Of a DNA stretch of 42,575 nucleotides, positions 1 through 8,069 are shown piece by piece; the stretch's first letter is position 1; each line of letters starts with the position of its first letter. Source of the stretch: a virus. A model generated the notes under the pieces. It did no database searches. It saw only the letters and a list, made by a program, of their open reading frames with translations, and was not told the DNA's origin. A program made the translations under genes and the position numbers. The stretch lies in IMG/VR virus record IMGVR_UViG_3300040801_000735, positions 1 to 42,575 of that record; one strand, written 5' to 3'.

Positions 1-2139
1 ACTGCATATAATCCTACAGTAAGTACAGCCACTGCTGTTACTGCTGATGCTGGTAATGCTTCAGGTGCAGGCGCGGCCTACAATCCGACAGTTAGTGCAG
101 TCTCTACTACAGATGCCCCAGCGCAGACAGCTATAGTAACCGGTGCAGCTTACAATGCTACGGCATCTGCAGCATCTATTGCGGATGCTACTACGGCAAC
201 AGCTTCTATAGTTACGCACAGCCCATCAATCCAGATCGCCTCCCCTGTGGTCTCTGCGAATGGCACGGGGGCGGCCTATAATCCAACAGTCCTAACTACA
301 GGTAATACAGAAGCTTCTGCAGGTAGCGCCTCAGGCACAGTAGTAACTAATAATCCTAGCATATCTATTGCCACTGTGGCAACTGAGGCTACTGCGGCTG
401 GTGTTTCACATGTTGCGTCTATTTCAGAGGCAATCAATGCTGTAAGGGCTGAAGGTAATGGAGCTGCGTATAACGCAACCGTTCAGACTACTGCTGACGT
501 ACAGGCAGAAGCAGGCAATGCTAGTGGTTCAGGATCTATCGATAATGCCTCTGTTATTGTAGCTGTAGCTGCGATTGCAGGTACGGCTATTGGTACGGCT
601 TATAATCCTACAGTCGATACTACCCCGACAGTCAATGCGTCTGCTGGACCTGCTTTGGGTAGCGGTGTAGCATATGAAGCTTCAGTACATATTGCTACTG
701 CGTCTGAGGTCGGTTCTGGTTCTGGTTCTACTGAGGCTTCTACTAGTATTACGGTCAATGCTGGCGCAGCGGTCGGTGCTGGTACAGCGTATGCGACTAC
801 TGCTAATATTGCTACTACTGCTAATATTGCTACGGGCAGTGGCACAGCGAATGATGCTACAGTTACCACAGAGACGCAGACCAACGCTAATGCTGGTGTA
901 GCTAGTGCATCAGGTGCTGCAGGTGTTGTTGTAGTTGACATTGCTACAGTTGCAAACCTAGCTACTGGTTCAGGTACTGCTAGTAATCCTTCTGTAGCTA
1001 CGGGCAGTTTTGTTAACGCTTCTGCTGGACTAGCTTCTGGTAGTGGTGTTGCTATTCGGCCTTGGGTTGATATTGATATGGGCGGTTACAACGCCCGTGT
1101 TGATATAGACGTCAATGCCGTAGAAGCAGTTGGTACTGGTACTAGTACTGATAGTTCAGCTGCTCTTACCTTGTCTGCAGGGTCTGCTACCGGTTCAGGT
1201 ACTGTAGATAATGCTACTGTACTTACTAATCCTGCTGTCAATGCATTTGCTGGAGTAGCAACTGGAACTGGAGTTGCTAATAATGCCTCAACGCACATTG
1301 AGGTAATGGCAGATGTTGCACAACTAGCTGGAACTGTAAGTAATGCAACAGTTAGTACTGCAGTTAGCACTAACGCGCCAGCTGGTGTAGCGACTGGTTC
1401 GGGTGCGGCTATTGAGGCTGCTGCGGATATTGAGACACTAGTTACGATAGCTACGGGTTCTGGAACGGCTTATAATGCGGTTATCCAGACTAGTGGCTAT
1501 ACGAATTCTCCGGCTCAGGCAGCTACTAGTGTCGGCACTGCTTATAATCCAACTATTCAGGCCGTTAGTAATATTGAAGCATCAGCACAAGTTGCTGCTG
1601 GTACTGGTACTGCGAATGATGCCTCAGTAACCACTGTAGAAATAGTTGAGGCTCCTGCCGGTCAAGCAAGCGGTAGCGGTACTGCATATAATGCAACAGT
1701 GGTTGCTAGTAGTAACGTTTCCGTAGAGGCCATAACGGCTGTTGGTAGTGGTACTGCAAATACTCCTATCGTTACTACTTCTGCTAATGTCTTTGTAAGT
1801 GCTGGGGTTGCTACTGGCAATGCAGCAGAGCTTGATGTCAAAGCTAGCATTGCGCCTGTAGTTGAAGCCGCTGTGGCTGCTGTTGTTACTAATAATGCTA
1901 CGCTCTCTCTACTTGTTCGTACTATAATTGCTACTGCGCAGGGCCTTGCTTACAATCCTGTTGTTGTTGGTCAAGCGGCTCCTGTAATTATTGTCGAAAT
2001 TTATGGACTATTCTATAAGTGGTATATTGAACAGCTAGAGACTGGATGGACTGTAGAAAGTCTAGACCACAAGTGGGCTGCAGGACAATCAGATAGTAAG
2101 TGGGAAGCCGCACAAGCAGAGGAGAAGTGGTATGCCTAA
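1..2139 (+). CDS. Repetitive Ala/Thr/Gly-rich phage structural protein (5' partial)
   Basis: The frame is open from base 1, so the start lies outside the window and 712 residues are visible. The protein is built from degenerate repeats of roughly 25-30 residues around a core like ATGSGTAYNATV, separated by short Thr/Val/Ala-rich segments. This low-complexity, beta-prone pattern is typical of extended virion fibres or surface proteins. The last 45 residues differ: they are aromatic and charged, with KW dipeptides about ten residues apart (HKW, SKW, EKW), and look like a separate folded or anchoring tail. The stop overlaps the next gene by 8 bases. Position just upstream of the head protease is unusual for a tail fibre, so a head fibre or virion surface protein is equally possible. 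Role is inferred; no catalytic motif is seen. Confidence 0.7.
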   Translation, partial: TAYNPTVSTATAVTADAGNASGAGAAYNPTVSAVSTTDAPAQTAIVTGAAYNATASAASIADATTATASIVTHSPSIQIASPVVSANGTGAAYNPTVLTTGNTEASAGSASGTVVTNNPSISIATVATEATAAGVSHVASISEAINAVRAEGNGAAYNATVQTTADVQAEAGNASGSGSIDNASVIVAVAAIAGTAIGTAYNPTVDTTPTVNASAGPALGSGVAYEASVHIATASEVGSGSGSTEASTSITVNAGAAVGAGTAYATTANIATTANIATGSGTANDATVTTETQTNANAGVASASGAAGVVVVDIATVANLATGSGTASNPSVATGSFVNASAGLASGSGVAIRPWVDIDMGGYNARVDIDVNAVEAVGTGTSTDSSAALTLSAGSATGSGTVDNATVLTNPAVNAFAGVATGTGVANNASTHIEVMADVAQLAGTVSNATVSTAVSTNAPAGVATGSGAAIEAAADIETLVTIATGSGTAYNAVIQTSGYTNSPAQAATSVGTAYNPTIQAVSNIEASAQVAAGTGTANDASVTTVEIVEAPAGQASGSGTAYNATVVASSNVSVEAITAVGSGTANTPIVTTSANVFVSAGVATGNAAELDVKASIAPVVEAAVAAVVTNNATLSLLVRTIIATAQGLAYNPVVVGQAAPVIIVEIYGLFYKWYIEQLETGWTVESLDHKWAAGQSDSKWEAAQAEEKWYA

Positions 2140-2443
2140 GCCCCTAAGGATTTCTAGTACATCTCTTGAGTACATCCGGTCGAAGGTAACTGCAGAGGAA
2201 AATGGTGTAGCAGTTGATCCTACTAGCTATGCCGTGTCGTTCGCTTTTGCTACTGTGGGCGAGGATCCGATTACCTTCTATTCTGGTACCTGGGAGCAAG
2301 ATGGTACTGAGTATTACGCTCGTTGTTTGGTTGGTCCTGCAGGTACTGCTACCTTGACTGACGGACGTTATGATGTGTATGTCAAGATCCAGGCAGGAAC
2401 GGAGATTCCAGTCAAATACGTTGGCCTACTCGTTGTAGAGTAA
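2132..2443 (+). CDS. Small beta-rich structural protein, unknown
   Basis: A 103-residue protein starting at an ATG inside the end of the repetitive protein gene, with GGAG 7 bases upstream, so the two are translationally coupled. It has alternating hydrophobic residues and ends in a run of beta-strand-like sequence (PVKYVGLLVVE), suggesting one beta-sandwich domain. No family is recognised. Coupling suggests it acts with the repetitive protein, perhaps as an attachment or capping domain of the same virion structure; this is inference. Confidence 0.7.
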   Translation: MPKPLRISSTSLEYIRSKVTAEENGVAVDPTSYAVSFAFATVGEDPITFYSGTWEQDGTEYYARCLVGPAGTATLTDGRYDVYVKIQAGTEIPVKYVGLLVVE

Positions 2444-2509
2444 CAGTTATATAAGTAAACGTTTCCTTCCTTGAAGGTAAGCGTTAGTATAGAAGAAAGG
2501 AGGGCATTC

Positions 2510-3622
2510 ATGGCGCAGACGCTCGGTTATATGGTCGACTTGTCAGGGTACAAGTTCGATGATGGTGCGGGTTGGATTCATGCTGTGCCTCTAGGTAAGT
2601 GGCAGCATCCCCAGTATGGGGAGATCGACATCACGCCGGACCGTGTTCAGCGCTTTGCTGACAACATCAAGCGAGGTGTTCGGGGACAGGATCTCGACAT
2701 CGATTATGACCACAAGGCAAAGGGTGGTGAGGCGGCAGGTTGGGTTAAGGATGCAGATGCCCGAGGTGACGGACTGTGGCTTCTCGTTGAGTGGACTCGA
2801 AGTGCTTGGGCCAAGATCAAGGAGAAGGCGTACCGTTACTTTTCGCCGGAGCTTGTCGACGAGTGGACACACCCGCAAACGGGTGAGAAGTACCAGGATG
2901 TCCTATTTGGAGGAGGTCTGACTAACAGGCCTTTCCTTAAGGGCATCCTTCCTATTAACCTGTCGGAGCTCCTGAGTGAGCACGACGCGACCGAGTCCGT
3001 AGGAGGACAAATGGATCCCAAGCTGATTCGTCAGCTGCTGGGGCTCCCCGAGGATGCGACGGATGACCAGGTCACGTCGCAGATCCAGGAGCTTACTAGC
3101 AAGAAGGAAGAGAAGAAGCAGGTCGATGGTCAGCTCGTGCTGGCTTCGGAGATCAAGAAGCTGGCCGAAGAGAATCCGGCAGTCAAGGAGCTTGCCGAGG
3201 CTCTCAAGGAGACCCAGCAGCAGCTGGCAGAGGTTAAGGCTTCTGCTAAGCTGTCTGAGGCAACCAGCACTGTCCAGCGCCTGACTGAGCCTGTTGAGGA
3301 CAACGGCACGAGGATCGCCTTTAGTGAGCCTGTGCGTGAGGCTCTCAAGGACGTCCTGCTTCTGGCTGAGGGCGATCTGCAGGAGAAGGTCGTCAAGCTG
3401 TTTGACGAGCTCCGTAAGGGCATCGTGCCTCTGGGCGAGACGGGCAGCTCCAAGGCACCTAACGGTGACACCGAGGGCAGCGCTGCTATTAAGCAGTTCG
3501 CAGATGCTGTCCAGACCATTATGACCGAGCGGGAGCTTTCGTACGGTGAGGCTGCTAGTGCGCTTGCGCGCGAGAAGCCGCAGCTGTTCGCTGAGTACCG
3601 CGAAGCCACGACCAACGTTTGA
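2510..3622 (+). CDS. Head maturation protease with scaffold-like C-terminus (Mu gpI-like)
   Basis: The N-terminal 160 residues resemble the phage Mu gpI protease family: a signature around DIDYDHKAKGGEAAGWV, followed by YRYFSPEL and a GGLTNRPFLKG segment. These proteases cut scaffold and capsid proteins during head maturation. The C-terminal half is highly charged, rich in Lys, Glu and Gln and predicted helical (coiled coil about residues 185-260), as expected for a fused scaffold. The ATG at 2510 is preferred over the upstream TTG at 2471 because AAAGGAGG lies 7 bases before it. It sits directly before decoration and major capsid genes, the standard order. Confident on family; catalytic residues not assigned. 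Confidence 0.85.
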   Translation: MAQTLGYMVDLSGYKFDDGAGWIHAVPLGKWQHPQYGEIDITPDRVQRFADNIKRGVRGQDLDIDYDHKAKGGEAAGWVKDADARGDGLWLLVEWTRSAWAKIKEKAYRYFSPELVDEWTHPQTGEKYQDVLFGGGLTNRPFLKGILPINLSELLSEHDATESVGGQMDPKLIRQLLGLPEDATDDQVTSQIQELTSKKEEKKQVDGQLVLASEIKKLAEENPAVKELAEALKETQQQLAEVKASAKLSEATSTVQRLTEPVEDNGTRIAFSEPVREALKDVLLLAEGDLQEKVVKLFDELRKGIVPLGETGSSKAPNGDTEGSAAIKQFADAVQTIMTERELSYGEAASALAREKPQLFAEYREATTNV

Positions 3623-3635
3623 GAGGAGGTAAGTC

Positions 3636-4034
3636 ATGGGTCAGGGTCCGAACTACGTTCTGAACAAGGGCTATGTGGCTGGCGGTAGCACCGCTTTCAA
3701 GCTTGGCGAGGTTGTCACGCTCGATGGTGATCAGCTGGTTAACCGTGCCGTTACCGCTGATGACACCCCAGTCATTGGAATCTGCACCGAGGATGTCGAC
3801 GCTACCAAGGTGGCCACCGGCAAGGTGGTTGTCGGGGTTGCTGTTCATGGCATCTGCAAGGCTATCGCGGGAGCTGCAATCACCCGAGGTGCCAAGCTCA
3901 CGAACGATACGTCCGCACGCGTCGTCACTCAGGCAGGAGCAGCTGGTTCGGCTGTTCACGCAGTTGCGCTGGAAAGTGCTTCTGCAGCCGGTGAGCTGAT
4001 CGACGTTCTTCTTACCCCGTTCAACACTAAGTAA
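3636..4034 (+). CDS. Capsid decoration protein (DUF2190-like)
   Basis: A 132-residue protein rich in Gly, Ala and Val, with a beta-barrel-like pattern of short strands (VVTLDGDQLVNRA, GVAVHGICKAIAG, GAKLTNDTSARVV). This matches the DUF2190 type of head decoration or capsid-cement proteins. It lies between protease and major capsid protein, where these proteins are normally found. AGGAGG lies 7 bases before the ATG. It probably binds the outside of the expanded head and stabilises it. Confidence 0.75.
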   Translation: MGQGPNYVLNKGYVAGGSTAFKLGEVVTLDGDQLVNRAVTADDTPVIGICTEDVDATKVATGKVVVGVAVHGICKAIAGAAITRGAKLTNDTSARVVTQAGAAGSAVHAVALESASAAGELIDVLLTPFNTK

Positions 4035-4049
4035 AGGAGGTGATCTGAG

Positions 4050-5045
4050 GTGGCTGTTTGGTCTCCCACCGGTTCTGGTGATGTCCATGTCGATCAGGTC
4101 CTCACGAACATCTCGCTCGAGTGGTCGAACGAGGGCATGGTTGGCAATCGACTCTTCCCACAGGTTACTGTGAGGAAGCAGTCCGATAAGTACTACACGT
4201 TCGGCCGAGAGGCTTGGGTCCCCGAGACCACTGACGTCCGTGCTCCTGGCACTGTGGCGAATGAGATCCCGGGTCGTAAGCTCTCGACTGACACCTACTA
4301 CGCTCAGGAGCACATGCTCCAGATCGCGGTTACTGACGAGGAGCGTGAGAACGCTGATTCCCCGTTGGCACCGGATCGCGATGCTACTGAGCTGGTGACC
4401 AGCAAGATCATGCTGGCTCGCGAGGTTGCTATGAAGGACCTCGTGCAGACGGCAGCTAACTATGCCACTGGAATGTCCACGACTCTCTCGGGTACGGACC
4501 AGTGGAGCGATCTTGATAACTCCGATCCGATCGGCGACATTAAGACTGGTCGCTTCACGATGCACTCGAAGGTGTTCTTCGAGCCCAACACGGCGCTGAT
4601 TCCTTACCAGGTTATGTCCATTCTCGAGGACCACCCGGACTTCCTGGCACGTATTCAGTACTCCGAGCGGGCTATTCTGACGCCTGATCTGATCGCTGCA
4701 GTTACCGGTATTCCGAACCCGATCATTCCTGGTCTGGGTGTCGGCTCCGGTGGCTACGGTACGCCGATCACGACCTCTTACCTGTGGGGTAAGGACGTCC
4801 TGCTGGCTTACGTGCCTCCGCGCGCAGGCCTCCGCGTTCCTGCCTTCGCGTACGAGTTCGTGTGGGGCTATGGTGGTTCTGGTGCGCAGCAGGTGGATCG
4901 TTGGCGCGAGGGTCAGCGCAAGAGCGATCTGGTGCGCGTCGGACGTCGGTATGATCTCAAGCTCGTTGGCAAGGAGAACGAGGTTGGGCACACCGATGAG
5001 GGCAAGGTCATCACTGCCTACCTGATCAAGGCTGCGGTGGCGTAG
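4050..5045 (+). CDS. Major capsid protein
   Basis: A 331-residue protein with features of phage major capsid proteins: an N-terminal arm, an extended loop segment (YYTFGREAWVPETTDVR), and a C-terminal region with many aromatic and charged residues ending in ITAYLIKAA. Size, position after the decoration protein, and very strong translation signal support the call. The upstream AAAGGAGGTGATC is a full complement of the 16S rRNA 3' end, 9 bases before a GTG start. It forms the icosahedral shell, presumably with the HK97 fold (inference). No separate cleaved delta domain is obvious; scaffold function is likely in the protease C-terminus. Confidence 0.88.
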   Translation: MAVWSPTGSGDVHVDQVLTNISLEWSNEGMVGNRLFPQVTVRKQSDKYYTFGREAWVPETTDVRAPGTVANEIPGRKLSTDTYYAQEHMLQIAVTDEERENADSPLAPDRDATELVTSKIMLAREVAMKDLVQTAANYATGMSTTLSGTDQWSDLDNSDPIGDIKTGRFTMHSKVFFEPNTALIPYQVMSILEDHPDFLARIQYSERAILTPDLIAAVTGIPNPIIPGLGVGSGGYGTPITTSYLWGKDVLLAYVPPRAGLRVPAFAYEFVWGYGGSGAQQVDRWREGQRKSDLVRVGRRYDLKLVGKENEVGHTDEGKVITAYLIKAAVA

Positions 5046-5047
5046 CG

Positions 5048-5239
5048 ATGAAGCTCGTAGCCACTACTACCATCCAGCACGGTATGGTTGTTGACGGAAA
5101 GGTCAAGCGTTTCCGTTTTCAGCCTGGTGCGGTAGTTCCTAAGGCTACGGTCGGCGACTCCTTGGAGGCACTGCTGGAAAGTGGTGCCCTCAAGGAGGTT
5201 GCCGAGCCTGCACCTAAGAAGCCTGCCGCGAAGGAGTAA
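5048..5239 (+). CDS. Small head protein, unknown
   Basis: A 63-residue protein beginning 2 bases after the capsid stop. It has a short beta-rich N-terminal part (VVDGKVKRFRFQPGAVV) and a Pro/Lys/Ala tail (EPAPKKPAAKE). Small proteins with this layout are often found between capsid and connector genes, but no defined function is recognised. Close spacing indicates co-translation with the capsid gene. Confidence 0.7.
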   Translation: MKLVATTTIQHGMVVDGKVKRFRFQPGAVVPKATVGDSLEALLESGALKEVAEPAPKKPAAKE

Positions 5240-5242
5240 GTC

Positions 5243-5689
5243 ATGGCCTATCTCACCGTAGAGTCTGTACAGGCTTGGTTGGAGCCGACCAAGCTGACTA
5301 TTGGTGAGGTAGAGTCCGAACTGGAAACTCATATCGCTTCTACTGTCCTCGGTAACCTAGCTCAGGTGTACGATACAGATACGTGGCTTGACAGTGCCAC
5401 TACACCTCAGCTAGTACTTACCATCATGAGCATGAAGTACGCGTCGGCCTTCTATGCTCGTGCATATTCTGAAGACCCGGGGGACTCGTCCTACGCCGAC
5501 CTGCTCAGCAAAGATGCAGCTGCACTTCTATCAGGGGTGGTAGGCAAAGAGCTGCACCTTGCTGGAGTGGACGAGTCTTCCGATCTTCAACCCGCTTTCT
5601 ATCCGACAGACGCTTCCAGCGCACAAGAGCCTACTGAATACGATCCGAGTCTCGGTCCTGCCTCCTTTACCATGGGGAGGGTATTCTAA
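5243..5689 (+). CDS. Head-tail connector/adaptor protein
   Basis: A 148-residue, mostly helical protein starting with MAYLTVESVQAWL, followed by a helix-rich stretch typical of gp6/gp15-like head-tail adaptors (LVLTIMSMKYASAFYARAYS). It lies between the capsid and the completion protein genes, where ring adaptors that join the portal to the neck are encoded. AAGGAG precedes the ATG. The stop overlaps the next gene start. The family call rests mainly on position and the helical pattern. Confidence 0.65.
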   Translation: MAYLTVESVQAWLEPTKLTIGEVESELETHIASTVLGNLAQVYDTDTWLDSATTPQLVLTIMSMKYASAFYARAYSEDPGDSSYADLLSKDAAALLSGVVGKELHLAGVDESSDLQPAFYPTDASSAQEPTEYDPSLGPASFTMGRVF

Positions 5690-6150
5690 TGCCTTTCGTT
5701 AATGGTTGGGGAGCGGCTTTCATTCCTACAGGATTCTTCCTAGGTAATGCTGTAATGCGTATCTCTGACGGACTTCAGGATCGTAAGGAGGTCCTTGAGC
5801 AGTGCATCAGAGAGGTTATGGTTCCCAGTATTGAAACCAACTTCCGAGTAGGCGGCCGTCCTATGTGGGCTCCCTACTCTCCACAAACGCGCAACACCTC
5901 AGGCCAGATGCTGGTCAATACCGGCGAACTAAAAGACGCTGCCACCTCAGAAGGTATCTGGACTGTTTCTGATGAAGCTGCAGAAGCCAGACTACCTGAT
6001 GGTGTAGACTACGGCGCCTTTCACCAGTTCGGTACCTACAAGATGTCTGCACGACCCTTCATTGTTATGCAGCGTGAAGATGAGAATGCTATCGAGGACC
6101 GTTTCACTTACTGGGTTGAAGATACAGTTCGAACGTCAGGTTTGATATGA
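5689..6150 (+). CDS. Tail completion / virion morphogenesis protein (Mu gpG or HK97 gp10-like)
   Basis: A 153-residue protein with the family hallmarks: MWAPYSPQTR followed by MLVNTGELKDA, then DYGAFHQFGT and SARPFIVM near the C-terminus. These proteins sit at the head-tail interface or neck and are needed to join tails. GGGAGG lies 8 bases before the ATG. The end overlaps the next gene by 4 bases (ATGA), showing translational coupling with the tail terminator gene. Confidence 0.8.
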   Translation: MPFVNGWGAAFIPTGFFLGNAVMRISDGLQDRKEVLEQCIREVMVPSIETNFRVGGRPMWAPYSPQTRNTSGQMLVNTGELKDAATSEGIWTVSDEAAEARLPDGVDYGAFHQFGTYKMSARPFIVMQREDENAIEDRFTYWVEDTVRTSGLI

Positions 6151-6590
6151 CACTCGACACGACTAGACTTAGTGACGTAGGTGAATACCTCTTTGATCTG
6201 CTAGAAACCAACGCTGCCGAACTAGGTCTTGGCGCTGTCTATTACGGAGATCAAGAAAGACTTCCCGTTACACCTGCTGCTTGCATCGAAACAGGACGAA
6301 CAACTAAAGAGCTTGTAGCCATTCCACGACGCGTTGATACAGAATTTGAAGCGTTCATTATCCTCTACCACAATCCGGTTCAGGATGTGTCAGCAACGCG
6401 CCGTGAAGTAGAACGTCTAGCCGAAGCTGTAGAAGACCTAGTGCATACTAAGCCGACACTTGATGGATTGGTCATCCACGCCTTTGTATCTATCCTGGAA
6501 CATGGTTACGTAACTAAGGGCGGTACAGTTGTACGAGCATCTCGTCTACTAGTAACTAGCAAGTCCAAGCAGAACTTGCCAGGCTTCTAG
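6147..6590 (+). CDS. Tail terminator protein
   Basis: A 147-residue alpha/beta protein: an N-terminal helix (VGEYLFDLLETNAAELGL), a strand pair (VDTEFEAFIILYHN), a central helix (TRREVERLAEAVEDLV) and C-terminal strands. This pattern and size fit the lambda gpU / tail terminator fold, which caps the tail tube and binds the head. It lies directly upstream of the tail tube gene and overlaps the completion gene by ATGA. Identification is by pattern and position. Confidence 0.65.
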   Translation: MTLDTTRLSDVGEYLFDLLETNAAELGLGAVYYGDQERLPVTPAACIETGRTTKELVAIPRRVDTEFEAFIILYHNPVQDVSATRREVERLAEAVEDLVHTKPTLDGLVIHAFVSILEHGYVTKGGTVVRASRLLVTSKSKQNLPGF

Positions 6591-6598
6591 GAGGAATA

Positions 6599-6814
6599 GT
6601 GAGAATCAAGGTAGACCTACCCGAGTACCCAGAAGGTACTGAGGTGAGCATTACAGGCCTGGGCGCTTTTGCTAACGGAAGTACCGCAGAGGTTTCCTCC
6701 CAAGACGTTGCAGCGTTTGAGGCCTATAGCGGCAAGCCCCTCCGCGAGGCACTCGCCAATGCTAGGGGTGTTAGTATTGTCAGTACACCCAAGAAGAAGG
6801 AAGGTGACGAGTAA
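6599..6814 (+). CDS. Small protein before tail tube, unknown
   Basis: A 71-residue protein starting at GTG with GGAGG 4 bases upstream. It has an N-terminal beta-like part and a helix (QDVAAFEAYSGKPLREALANA), ending in a charged tail KKKEGDE. Its stop overlaps the start of the tail tube gene (TAATG), so it is co-translated with it. No function is recognised; a neck or tail assembly accessory is possible. Confidence 0.65.
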   Translation: MRIKVDLPEYPEGTEVSITGLGAFANGSTAEVSSQDVAAFEAYSGKPLREALANARGVSIVSTPKKKEGDE

Positions 6815-7749
6815 TGGCTGTCGGCATTGGCGCAAGCGGGCAACTCGGTCTGGCGTTTGAGTCCACTCCTGGTACGTATGTTGCTCCTACAATCTTTGTG
6901 CCGTTCGAGAGTGAGAGTCTGAATCACCAGCAGGAGACCGTCTGGCGTCGTCCCATTCGTCAGGCTGCTGATATCGTCGGCGCGGTCGATGGTAACGCAC
7001 ATGTCTCTGGTGACATTGAGATGGAGCTGTTTGGGGATGCGCTTGTTTACTTCCTCTACGCCTCTCGTATGTCTCTGACTAAGGGTGGTTCTGCTCCTTA
7101 CAGCTACGAGTACAAGACAACGGCAGCTGCGGTGCCTAACAAGACGCTGTCGATTACCGTTGTCAAGAACGGCGAGGCCTTCGGCTTCGTTGGCTGTGTG
7201 ACTAGCTCACTGAAGATTTCTACCGCTGATGGGATGGCTAAGCTTTCCGTTAGCATCGTCGGTCAGGATGAGGCGACTCAGACCGAGCCTACTGCTACGT
7301 GGGCTGGAATGCTTCCATACGGTGCGGGTGCATACGACGTTCAGATTCCTACTAGCTCCTCCGTTCTGGACGCTGACACATTCGAGTTCACGTACAACTC
7401 GAATGCTGAGCCTCAGTTCCGTCTGAAGAACACGGGCCGCGGTGCACAGTTCGTCAAGTTCGGCGAGAATGAGACCTCGCTGTCCGTTGAGCGAGACTTC
7501 GATGGCCGTACCGACTTCGATGCTTACAAGGCACTGACTGCACAGAGCATCACGATTGAGATGGCCAACGATACTGATGATGCCGTAACCATTCTGATGC
7601 CTGTTGCGATCAAGGACAGCTACGAGATCAGCTTGGGTGGCCAGGGCGACTTGGTGCGCGCATCGGTTAGCTACATGGGAACTCTGCACTCTGACGGTAC
7701 TGCTTGTACTATTACCATTCTCTCCAACACCAACATCGCCACCACCTAA
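6814..7749 (+). CDS. Major tail tube protein
   Basis: A 311-residue beta-rich protein beginning GIGASGQLGLAFESTPGTYV, a start typical of siphovirus tail tube proteins. It continues with several strand-rich segments (HVSGDIEMELFGDALVYFL, GFVGCVTSSLKISTADG) and an SLGGQGDLVRASVSYMG stretch near the end. It lies between the tail terminator and the frameshifted chaperones, the conserved position of the tube gene. Hexamers of this protein stack to make the tail tube. Codon use is strongly biased, as in the capsid gene, consistent with high expression. Confidence 0.85.
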   Translation: MAVGIGASGQLGLAFESTPGTYVAPTIFVPFESESLNHQQETVWRRPIRQAADIVGAVDGNAHVSGDIEMELFGDALVYFLYASRMSLTKGGSAPYSYEYKTTAAAVPNKTLSITVVKNGEAFGFVGCVTSSLKISTADGMAKLSVSIVGQDEATQTEPTATWAGMLPYGAGAYDVQIPTSSSVLDADTFEFTYNSNAEPQFRLKNTGRGAQFVKFGENETSLSVERDFDGRTDFDAYKALTAQSITIEMANDTDDAVTILMPVAIKDSYEISLGGQGDLVRASVSYMGTLHSDGTACTITILSNTNIATT

Positions 7750-7758
7750 GGAGTGGTC

Positions 7759-7920
7759 ATGCGTCGTGCTCTCGTTGCGGCCATCACTGCAACTGCTATT
7801 GTCCTCGTTCCAACTCTCGCCGCTGCCGGGCCTCCTCCTGGTGCAGACCAAGTTCAGCGTCTCGATCAGATCAAGGCGAAGTCCAAGGCCCCAAACGTTG
7901 TTCCACCACCCAACCGTTAG
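7759..7920 (+). CDS. Tiny secreted peptide precursor in the tail operon
   Basis: A 53-residue ORF with AAGGAG 5 bases before its ATG, starting 9 bases after the tail tube stop. The N-terminus reads as a clean signal peptide: MRR, a hydrophobic core (ALVAAITATAIVLVPTL) and an AAA-G cleavage site near residue 23. The predicted mature part is only about 30 residues, begins GPPPGADQVQRLDQ and ends VVPPPNR. No lipobox Cys is present. It lies just before the repeat element at 7928-8043. Possible roles are a superinfection-exclusion or envelope-active peptide made late in infection; this is inference. Confidence 0.7.
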   Translation: MRRALVAAITATAIVLVPTLAAAGPPPGADQVQRLDQIKAKSKAPNVVPPPNR

Positions 7921-7927
7921 TGACACC

Positions 7928-8056
7928 CTGTGGTCTTTGAAAACTGAGGGAGGTGAGTCTAAACCTAGGTCTAACCCGCTTAGACTACTGTTAGACCACA
8001 GAAGAGGGCTAGCTGAATACCTCAATACCCAGCGAAAGTCTAACAAGGAATCCTGA
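7928..8056. promoter_or_regulatory. Repeat element copy A (GTCTAA/TTAGAC half-sites)
   Basis: This gap holds a CTGTGGT box (7928-7934), then half-sites GTCTAA at 7957 and 7969 and TTAGAC at 7980 and 7991, then a 41-base spacer and GTCTAA at 8038. The first four half-sites are 12, 11 and 11 bases apart, so they fall on one face of the helix. GTCTAA-CCCGC-TTAGAC is a perfect palindrome. Copies B and C share the layout. The right arm is weaker here than in B and C, and no clear -10 is seen in the spacer. It sits inside the late operon between the secreted peptide and the tail chaperone. Confidence 0.8.
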
Positions 8057-8069
8057 GGGAGGATCCGAA

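Noticed and set aside
1-2139. Possible CRISPR array or DNA satellite in the repetitive gene
   Set aside because: Repeats are at protein level, degenerate at DNA level, and fully in frame; no constant repeat with variable spacers.
2903-3637. Minus-strand ORF opposite the head protease
   Set aside because: Antisense shadow; Leu/Ser/Arg-rich composition from complement of Glu/Lys codons.
3555-4991. Long minus-strand ORF (478 codons) opposite the capsid genes
   Set aside because: It is fully antisense to well-supported capsid and decoration genes and arises from their codon bias; the protein has no recognisable pattern.
7996-8037. Promoter in the spacer of element copy A
   Set aside because: No -10 hexamer at the position where copies B and C have TATATT; AATACC matches are too weak.
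7207-8046. Minus-strand ORF across tail tube and element A
   Set aside because: Antisense to the tube gene with no ribosome site.
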